From Liriodendron chinense (lineage: Eukaryota > Streptophyta > Magnoliopsida > Magnoliales > Magnoliaceae), in NCBI GenBank assembly GCA_003013855.2, contig PVNU02000868.1, positions 434,001 to 498,000 of the forward strand: a DNA stretch of 64,000 bases, in the 5' to 3' direction. Shown piece by piece: positions 57,148-64,000 of this stretch. The stretch's first letter is position 1; every line of letters begins with the position of its first letter. The position numbers and the translations under genes are program-made. The notes under the pieces were generated by a model, which ran no database searches, was not told where the DNA came from, and saw only the letters and a program-made list of their open reading frames with translations.

Positions 57148-57773
57148 TGTTGGGGAGTCTTCAAACGATGCACGAATTGGGTGCTCCGACCGGCCGGACA
57201 GCGTGACCCAGATGTAGTGTGAACAAAACCCCTGGACGTTTTCCTGGTGCCCAGACCGGTCTGCCGACCGGTCGTTAGTGGGCTCCGACCGGTCAGCTGT
57301 GAGGCAGAGACGTGTGATGTTCTCCCTGGACTGTTTTTGTGAAGGCCGACCGGTCGGCCGACCGGCCGGCTGTGCGCCTAGATTTCTTGCTCAGTCCGCA
57401 GTATACGCAAGGTGTTTCTATTTTCGGATTTCTTCCTATTTAAGGTGTTGTAATCCGACCTAGAGAGGTATCCTAAGGTGTCCAAGGTTTCCTATTCGTA
57501 CTAGGAATATAGGAGAGGTGTGTGTGAGAGAAAACTTGGGTTTTTTTCTGTGTTTCCTTGCTTTATGGGCTGTCAATCTCTGTAATCTTCTGATATTTAT
57601 AGTGGATCGTTTGTGCCGTGGTTTTTTACCCGTTTTGGGGTTTTTCTACGTAAAATTCGGAGTCTCTTGTGGTGTGCTTGTGTGTGATTGATTGCATCTT
57701 GTGTACTCGTTTGATCTAGGATTGCTTCACGTGTTCGGCGTTTCCGCTTCCGCTGCCGGCTTTTATCCCAACA
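57148..57773 (+). repeat. 3' LTR of the gag-only copia derivative
   Basis: It has TGTTGGGG/CCCAACA termini, the same palindrome field at 57188-57372, and the TATTTAAGG word near 57438 that is missing in the partner LTR. Confidence 0.92.
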
Positions 57774-58039
57774 AAATGGGATGGAGAAACGGATGGACAG
57801 TGTGAATATACAAAATACCATCCATGTGGCCCACGCAGTAGGGGTAACACCCACTAAGCTAATTCGCTTCCGCCTGGAATTGCACTGTTGTCAAGGGTCC
57901 ATATTGCATGGTATGTGTGGAGTTGAATGAGTTAAATGAGTAGATAGAGAAGCTTTTAAGATAGAAATTTATCAGACCAGTCACATCCCTCTGGAGAGAG
58001 TCAGTGTTGTCTATAAAGAAAAAAGATTGGTCGATGAGA

Positions 58040-58330
58040 TTATCGATAGACCACCGGCAGTAAATAAAGTCACTATCAAGAATCCCTTGCTTAAGATAGA
58101 TGACCTATTCAATTAGTTGAAAGAAGTCCAATATCTTTTTAAGGTAGACGATCTAATTAATCAAGTTATTACTAGTTGAGAATCAAGGAAGAATAAATTC
58201 CAAATACAACTTTCCGGGCAATGTATGGGCACTATATGTTCTTGTTGACGCCATTTGGATTGATGAATGCACCCGCAGTATTTATGGACTTGATAAATCA
58301 TCGAGTGGACCACTAGGATAGTTCTGATCA
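58040..58330 (+). pseudogene. Ty3/gypsy reverse transcriptase fragment
   Basis: The plus strand reads VTIKNPLLKIDDLFN, then LKEVQYLFKVDDLI, then LRIKEE, and after a stop TTFRAMYGHYMFLLTPFGLMN and APAVFMDLINHRV. These are conserved RT blocks of gypsy elements, including the PFGL-NAP signature. Stops, a small deletion and the absence of flanking domains show a relic of about 0.3 kb. Confidence 0.8.
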
Positions 58331-58549
58331 AAGGATTAAGGATGAGATGGTGGAGACTTTTTTAAAGGAGAAAAAATTATCTTTGTGGCTCCAATACTAG
58401 AATTTGATATAATGAAAACTAATCCAATAATAAATCACATGGACACTTTTCTATTTATAGATTAATGTGACCACAACAACTTTTGGATAAACTATAAATT
58501 TGAAGTAAACTTTGAATTTAAATACTCCATTATTATTTTGCTAACCATT
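58331..58549. other. no recognisable feature
   Basis: AT-rich junction between the gypsy relic and duplicon B. Confidence 0.4.
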
Positions 58550-59900
58550 TGAAGGTAGTTGTAGTGGAAATGTGGATGGGTTGTTTCTTCTTCTTCTTTT
58601 GTTTTTTATTTATTTTTATTTTTTTTATATTCTGTTTGCTACATGGGGTTTTCACTTCTTTTCCTTCTTCTCGTTGTTTCTGTTCTCTCTCTCATCATGA
58701 GATGAGAACGATGGAAGCTTGGAATCCATGGTTTTTGCTATTTATTTTGGGGTCAGCTTCTTGTGTTTTACTTGCTTCTCTCTATGGGTCTGCTTATCTG
58801 TTTTTCTTCCCAACGCATGATGAGAAAACGATGAGAGAAAAAGATGAGAATGATGTTGGTATGTATTATTGTTTTGGAGTTTTGGGGATCATGTTTTTCT
58901 CCTTAGGCTTTTTTGGAGTTTTATTTTCTGGGATTTGTTTTTGGATTTTGGAATTTTCAATTTCGGGGGTTGTTTTTTTGGCTTTTCGTGTTTCTTTGTT
59001 GTAGTTTATTGGGCGAGATATTATGCAGCGGCATGCACGTGTATGTATGGATTCTGAAGGAGCTGCTTCTGCCCCCCATCTATCTAAGAAAAAAATGACA
59101 CGTCCTGCATGGATATATGATCAAAACCAATCATCTAGTGTCACTGACGTGAATGTTTCATGCACCAGGTGGACCACGCTGCCTAGCAAACTTTAGGTCA
59201 TCAATTCATTGGGTGGGCCATTACAGAACCATGTAGCCCACCCAAAAAATTGACGGACCTAATTTCTGGTGTTGGTCATTAACAAAGGGGGTGCAAATCA
59301 TGACTGTGCATCAAGCGGGCCAGTCTGTGTTGAGCTGCCTGGCGCCTAACAAAACTCTTAGGATCTAACGTGTGCTTCAAGTACATTAGGAAATAGTATG
59401 TACTGAACTGACCCTCCATTGCCCAACTTGGCAAAGGATCAGGACAATCTATTTAGTGGGTCAACCTTTAAGGACAAGCTACAGCTCAAAAATGGCACTG
59501 ATATTGAAAGTGGTCAGTTTAAATCTAGGGTTGAGGAGAAAAGTGTACAAATCATTTACTAAAAGCAGCTAATCACATATAAATTTTTATCACTGGGCCC
59601 ACCTATGAGGTGGCCAATCAGTTGGTCATACTCGTCAATCTGAGTTAGGGTCGACCTCAGAGTTCCACCTTATATGATAAGCCACCTGTTGAAAATGGGG
59701 CATGGCATGATTGAAAGTGGTCGATTAAAATCCACGGCTCAAGAGAAATCGCAGTGATCGAACACTATACAGGCAGCCAGGTCAGTTTTATCTCCTCAAG
59801 CATGACATGTGCATGCATAAATAATTGATCTCCGGTCTGTTCATCAGATTTACTAAACTTTTGATAGGCCACTCAGGGACATGCCATCCCATGTCGACCC
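58550..59900 (+). repeat. segmental duplicon, copy B (3' part only)
   Basis: It is collinear with 40040-41600 of copy A: CT tract, ATCATGAGATGAGAACGATGG, GAAGGAGCTGCTTCT, GATCAAAACCAATCATC, and a TGAGCTGCCTGG region. The 5' part with the protein gene is absent. The 151-residue T-rich frame at 58549-59004 has no domain and is not called. Confidence 0.8.
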
Positions 59901-60639
59901 TCTCAACGTATATATTAATCACTGTACCTTCGATCCAAATCATCCATTTTAGCATAGCAATTATTGTTGGATGGTGAGATTTTTTTTAAAGGATTTTTCT
60001 ATAGAGCCACCTGCCTCTTCGGTTAAGGGAAAAAAAAAAAAAAACCCACCTAAGTTACATTACTATATATAGAACTATATATAGTCCAAAAACCGCATGC
60101 ATGCCCAGTGTTTAGGCTCTACTAAATAACCATCTCTTAATGTCTTTTCATGTTGTCTGTGACAAATCGATCCACTTCATTTACCAATTTCAATAGATCA
60201 TTTTAGGTGATGGGTTCAAAGATGGGGCATATCCAAAGCATAAGTGGGCTGCACAGAACGGAGAAAGAGGGGAGGGAAATGCCTACAGCTGAAACCTTTC
60301 TGGGGTTCACTGAGATGTTTATATGCCATCCAAACGGGCTCATAAGGTCATTCAAATCGTTTCCCACTAGGATGCATTGAAACACCAAAATAGTAGTATG
60401 ATCCAAAACTTCTATTGCCTTACAAGTATGTCAATGATGGTCGTTCAATTCCCACTGTTTTACCATATGGGTCACTTGAGCTTTGGATCTGCCTCATCTT
60501 TGGCCACACCTCCCTTTTTTTAGAAAGGCAGGAGTACACCACCTACCTGTAACTTTGTTGAAAAATCATTAATGTTGTACATTGCCTTAAAATGATCTGG
60601 TAAAATTGATGAACTGTCAATTTCTTACAAATATTAAGG
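59901..60639. repeat. hairpin-family fragments
   Basis: Family words such as TTTGGATCTGCCTCATC and GATCATTTTAGG occur around 60150-60510. No clear borders and no gene. Confidence 0.5.
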
Positions 60640-62053
60640 TGGACCGCACAATTTTGTAAACAGTACTAGCCATTCAAGACCCACTGTTTCCTGCCTTGCA
60701 GTCCACTTGAGATTTGAATCTACCTCATTTTTTGGCCCAGACAGTAAAATGATATGGAGAAACTAGTGGATGGAGTTGATTTCTCAAAAGCATTACGGTG
60801 GATGCTAAGATCTTATCAGTGGTGTACGTTAATATGCATTGTTTCCGATACCATATAGTGTACAGAGACTCAGAGAGGGATAGGTGAGTGCAACTATTGG
60901 CATTGAATGCTGAATTTTCTGTCGAACGGCATACTTGGGTATTGGATTTGCCTAATTTTTGGGCCCACACCATTCCCACACCTTATAATGGTGTGGATGG
61001 GGTAGATTTGTCACAAACATCACAATAGAGCCCTAGTATTTTTAGCTTTGGATTTGCCTTATTTTGGGTCCATCACCTAAATAATCCAGGAAACTGGTTG
61101 ATGGGTGGATTTGTCGTAGCCCTTGGGTTTTTCTACTGTGTTTGTTCACAGTTGACTGTTTCCTTTGGAGTGGCCCACTTAGAGCTTTAGATCTATCTTG
61201 TTTTTCTGCCCACCACCTGATCCGGCTAAAGTGCTGAATGGGGTGATTTTCATTAAAAAAAAATAATAATAATAATAAAATAAAAATTATGGTGGATCCT
61301 ACAATCTTGTCAATAGTGGATGTTTAATGCACACCGTTTCCTTCCATACAGCCCACTTGGGCTTTGATTTGCCTCGTCTTAGGCCCACCACCTAAAATGA
61401 TGACTGATGGATAGGGTGGATTTGTCACAAACAACATGATAATGGACCATGCAGAGGTTGTTCAATGTCTTGTGCCCCCTTCAGCTTTGGATCTGCCTCA
61501 TCTTTAAGCCCACCACCTGAAATGATCCAGCAAAACTGGTGGACGGGTATATCTGTCCTAAACATTACAATGGGCTCCAGGTGGTTCAACACTGGCTGTT
61601 CAACGTGCCCACTTGAGTTTTGGATTTGCCCTCGACACAATCGAGTTTTGGATTTGCCTTATTAGTTGGCCCAGCCCGCTACCTAAATTGGTCTGTCAAG
61701 ACTGATCTACGGAGTGGATTTGTCACAAACATCATCCTGGGCCATGATGGGAATTTAATAACCACTTTTGATACGACTGGCAGATAGAATGTGAGTACTT
61801 TCCTTCCATGTGGACCATTAGAGCTTTTAGTCATCCTCATCATTGGGCCGACCACTTAAAATGATAGGGAGAAATTAGTGGATGGGGTGGATTTGTCACA
61901 AATATCACGGTGGGCCTAAAGTGCTTCAACAGTGGGCGTTCAGAGTCCTACTCGCGCGTGTAACAGCCGTGTAAGAAGACTCGCGACAGAATCATAACCC
62001 GCCAACCCCTTGATTCATATAGACCAAAGGGACGTCCTCTCCCTCATTCACAA

Positions 62054-62058
<5 letters not shown>

Positions 62059-62092
<34 letters not shown>
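62059..62092 (+). promoter_or_regulatory. CT microsatellite leader of the repeat-protein gene (copy C)
   Basis: About 17 CT units precede GCCTGAAACGCCATGG. Copy A has only a short CT run at the same place. Pyrimidine-rich leaders are common in plant core promoters and 5' UTRs. Confidence 0.6.
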
Positions 62093-62094
<2 letters not shown>

Positions 62095-62102
62095 GAAACG
62101 CC

Positions 62103-63203
62103 ATGGATCCTCAAGAGACTCCACCACCACCATCCAACCGTCCCACATCAACATCAACGGCTCTAGAATTCGCCCACAGCGTCTGGATCTCTATCTTGGG
62201 ATGCGTCATTTGGGTCCTCTACTACCACAATCCCGAGAAGATCATCTTGACCACAGGTGGTGCCATAATCGCAGCCACTCCATGGGCTATCATGATGGTC
62301 CGAGGCGCATCAAGGATCATCCGATCAGCGTCCCATCATGATCATGCACCCTCCATTGCCCAAGAAGGAGACGTCGCTCCGGTCCATGATCATGCCACCT
62401 CCATCGCCCAAGAACGAGACGTCGCTCCCATCCATGATCATGCACCCTCCATCGCCAAAGAAGGAGACGTCACTCCGGTCCATGATCATGCACCCTCCAT
62501 TGCCCAAGAAGGAGACGCCCCACCGGTCCATGATCATGCACCCTCCATTGCCCAAGAAGGAGACGCCCCTCCGGTCCATGATCGTGTACCCTCCATCACC
62601 CAAAAAGGATACGCGGCTTCCGTCCATGATCATGCACCCTCCATCGCCCAAGAAGGAGACGTCGCTCCTGTCCATGATCATGCACCCTTCATCGCCCAAG
62701 AATACATCGTTCCTGTCCATGATCATGCACCCTCCATCACCCAAGAAGGATACGTCGCTCCGGTCCATGATCATACATCCTCCTCCACTGCCTCACAAGG
62801 AGACGCCACTCTAGTCAATGATCATGCGCCCTCCGCTGCTCAAGAAGGAGATGATGCTCTGCTCCCCACTCCTGACCTCCCAGATGAGGAAATATGCCGG
62901 TGGTGGTCATCAATGTTGTCTGGAGATGACGATAAAAGAGACCGACTCTGTTCATTGCTGCTATCTAGAGATCGGGACGAAAGAGAGCAATTCTTGTTTG
63001 TGCTGATTGCTGGAAATGAAGATGAAAGACACAAAATCTTGTCATTGCTGTTTTCTGGAGATGATGATGAAAGAGACCGAGCCTTGACGTCGCTGTTTTC
63101 TGCAATTCAATATATGGGGTCGTCTTCGAGGCCCAGGATTGAGTACATACCAGATTATCTCGACCATATGATGAACAATATTCAGCCTGCTCCTGAGGCG
63201 TAA
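62103..63203 (+). CDS. hypothetical membrane-anchored protein with two tandem-repeat domains (long form, copy C)
   Basis: The ATG at 62103 lies in CGCCATGGATCC behind a CT-rich leader. The frame is open for 366 residues to a TAA at 63201-63203. Order: a Pro/Thr/Ser-rich N-terminus (MDPQETPPPPS); two hydrophobic segments, about 21-41 (WISILGCVIWVLYY) and 47-66 (IILTTGGAIIAATPWAIMMV); and about eleven units of a 16-residue repeat (residues 79-253, consensus HDHAPSIAQEGDVAPV). Then come four units of a 15-residue acidic repeat (271-330, consensus LLSGDDDERDRLLSL) and a unique tail (YIPDYLDHMMNNI). I recognise no catalytic motif or known family. The HDH triplet in each unit could bind metal, but that is speculation. 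The paralogue at 39539-40003 keeps the same start and membrane segments with three repeat units. The intact frame despite repeat expansion argues for a coding role. Confidence 0.65.
   Translation: MDPQETPPPPSNRPTSTSTALEFAHSVWISILGCVIWVLYYHNPEKIILTTGGAIIAATPWAIMMVRGASRIIRSASHHDHAPSIAQEGDVAPVHDHATSIAQERDVAPIHDHAPSIAKEGDVTPVHDHAPSIAQEGDAPPVHDHAPSIAQEGDAPPVHDRVPSITQKGYAASVHDHAPSIAQEGDVAPVHDHAPFIAQEYIVPVHDHAPSITQEGYVAPVHDHTSSSTASQGDATLVNDHAPSAAQEGDDALLPTPDLPDEEICRWWSSMLSGDDDKRDRLCSLLLSRDRDEREQFLFVLIAGNEDERHKILSLLFSGDDDERDRALTSLFSAIQYMGSSSRPRIEYIPDYLDHMMNNIQPAPEA
62337..62861 (+). repeat. coding minisatellite, 48-bp unit x about 11
   Basis: Units begin CATGATCATGCACCCTCC and run 48 bp; single units are 45 and 51 bp. 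All are multiples of three, so the frame is kept. One other plus frame and one minus frame are also open through the array for this reason, and I do not count them as genes. Confidence 0.95.
62913..63092 (+). repeat. coding repeat, 45-bp unit x 4
   Basis: Four successive 15-residue units (MLSGDDDKRDRLCSL, LLSRDRDEREQFLFV, LIAGNEDERHKILSL, LFSGDDDERDRALTS) are diverged at DNA level but regular in pattern. They suggest amphipathic helices separated by acidic turns. The block is missing in copy A. Confidence 0.85.
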
Positions 63204-63714
63204 GGATAGCGACGATGGAGATGCGCCTCTTCCGAAAGGAGAAATGAGAGTGGACTTTGTTTCTTGAATATGATTGGAATCTTGGGTTCTTGTTTTTCTG
63301 CCTTTTGTTTTTGTTCTGTTTGCTGCATGGGGTTTTCGCTTCTTTTCTTCCTTCCTGTTGGTTTTGTTTCATGTTCGGAATCTCTCTCTCTCGCATTATG
63401 AGATGAGGGTGATGGAAGCTCGGGATTCTTGGGATTTTGCTGTTTGTTGCGTGTCTCGATTTTAGTTTAGTATGGCAGCTTTCTTACTTTTCCTTGCTTC
63501 TCTGCTCTGCCTGTCTTTCTGTCTTTCTGTTTTTTTTTTTCTTTTTTTTTTTTGTTTCCAATGTATGATGTGTAAAAGATGAAATGAGATGAGAATGATG
63601 GTTGTTGGGACTCTCGTTTTCGATTTTTTGGGATCTTGCTTATCTCCTTCATATTGGGTTTTTGGAATTCTATTACTTGGGAGCTGGCGTTGCATTAAAT
63701 GCAATAGTCATCTA
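63204..63714. other. 3' region of copy C
   Basis: It is collinear with the region downstream of copy A: TTGTTTCTTGAATATGATTGG, a CT tract near 63381-63393, and ATTATGAGATGAG. Probably 3' untranslated or intergenic sequence. Confidence 0.5.
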
Positions 63715-63865
63715 TGATGCAGTCCATTTGAGCGTTGGATCTACCGTATTTTTTAGCTCATAAGATTCTTTAAAATGATATGAGAAAGTGGATGGACGGC
63801 GTGGATAAACAGATACATCACGGTGGGTCCCATAGGCGCCTTTGATCGGACAGATTATCGTCCGG
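63715..63865. repeat. hairpin-family fragment near the window end
   Basis: It contains GATGCAGTCCATTTGAGCG-like and GGATGGACGGCGTGG-like family words. One arm only is clear. Confidence 0.5.
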
Positions 63866-64000
63866 GCGGGATCGGACGCAATCCACTTCTTCCCTCTTCT
63901 TTCTAAGAAAAAATGATAGGTCCCACATGGACGTATGATCCAAACCAATCATCTAATGTACACTGACGTCGATGTGGTCTCGATGCCTAGACGAACTTTT

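Larger units (their letters stand above)
55086..57773 (+). mobile_element. gag-only copia derivative (TR-GAG-like) with perfect 5-bp TSD
   Basis: LTRs of 613 and 626 bp (55086-55698 and 57148-57773) are flanked by AAATG (55081-55085 and 57774-57778). The primer-binding site TGGTATCAGAGCT is at 55701-55713, and a purine-rich GGTGGAGTT precedes the second LTR. The 1449-bp interior encodes only gag and a protease remnant. Integrase, RT and RNase H are absent. The LTRs differ by roughly 4 percent by eye. It must have relied on enzymes from another copia element. Confidence 0.93.
54684..57860. mobile_element. MITE of the hairpin family, split by a copia derivative
   Basis: The ends AGCTAAGTGGGTGTTATCCC (left) and the inverted AGCTTAGTGGGTGTTACCCC (right) give a TIR of about 30 bp. 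Removing the copia insertion and one target duplication leaves about 484 bp, with the family core intact across the junction. AAT borders both ends, but a longer duplication is not obvious. Confidence 0.8.
60640..64000 (+). repeat. segmental duplicon, copy C
   Basis: It is collinear with copy A from about 37480, through the gene, to the window end. It lacks the hAT-like and Mutator MITE insertions of copy A. It carries the longer form of the gene and a longer CT microsatellite in the leader. A hairpin-family segment lies at about 63715-63860. The copy continues past the window edge. Confidence 0.85.

Noticed and set aside
58549..59004. 151-residue Phe-rich plus-strand frame
   Set aside because: T-rich sequence in the 3' part of duplicon B. 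The corresponding parts of copies A and C do not keep the same frame as a protein.
62325..62774. 149-residue minus-strand frame and 158-residue second plus-strand frame (62338-62814) in the repeat array
   Set aside because: A 48-bp unit is a multiple of three, so any frame open in one unit stays open. The 62103 frame has a unique N-terminus, membrane segments and a C-terminus beyond the array; the others do not.
62337..62861. CRISPR-like regular repeats
   Set aside because: There are no unique spacers; the units are contiguous and lie in a plant coding frame.

Overview
This window is nuclear DNA of a flowering plant. The evidence is the dense nested transposons (Ty1/copia and Ty3/gypsy LTR elements, a LINE, hAT and Mutator-type elements, SINE-like repeats), intron-bearing gene fragments with plant-type splice sites, and FAR1/FHY3-type and plant-mobile-domain coding remnants. 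A hairpin repeat whose core reads like 'gtggtccacctgagatttgg' recurs more than ten times. I associate that repeat with magnoliid-type genomes, but this is only a weak taxonomic hint. I see no bacterial, organellar or rRNA sequence and no convincing tRNA gene.

Layout. 1-723: 3' end of a copia element. 762-3100: hairpin repeats and one possible exon. 3740-5368: 5' end of a decayed gypsy element. 5385-9900: repeat-rich DNA. 10190-11200 (minus): plant mobile domain pseudogene. 11900-13360: irregular GTGGATGCGC-type repeat field. 16180-18882: two hAT elements and a Mutator-type MITE, nested. 20212-20544: 64-bp minisatellite. 21965-22330: two SINE-like units. 22516-27628 and 29510-34342: two near-complete minus-strand copia elements, each with a perfect 5-bp target duplication. 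28107-28307: a coiled-coil exon ending in a CaaX-like box. 35382-35918: a Mutator-type MITE with a 9-bp duplication. 37380-41600, 58550-59900 and 60640-64000: three copies of one duplicated locus. Copies A and C carry an unrecognised gene for a membrane-anchored protein with expanding repeats.

The most notable object is a 9.55-kb Mutator-like element at 41730-51281. It has about 53-bp terminal inverted repeats with 6 mismatches, and an identical 9-11 bp sequence (TATCCAAAG plus GG) outside both ends. It carries a FAR1/FHY3-type MULE transposase gene on the plus strand with one in-frame TAG. A decayed 5' part of a WRAP73-type WD-repeat gene lies convergent on the minus strand, with its intron still present. 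This layout recalls MuDR (two convergent genes driven from the two TIRs), with a captured host gene in the second position. TIR-like sequence also ends several of the short hairpin MITEs, so this element family may be their source of transposase.

Other notable objects are a 2.7-kb copia derivative at 55086-57773 that keeps only gag-protease between two LTRs and is nested in a MITE, and a 5'-truncated LINE at 51302-52534 whose 14-bp duplication overlaps the right edge of the Mutator element. Most genes are mobile-element genes and nearly all are broken. The best candidates for functional host-type coding sequence are the repeat-protein genes at 39539-40003 and 62103-63203.
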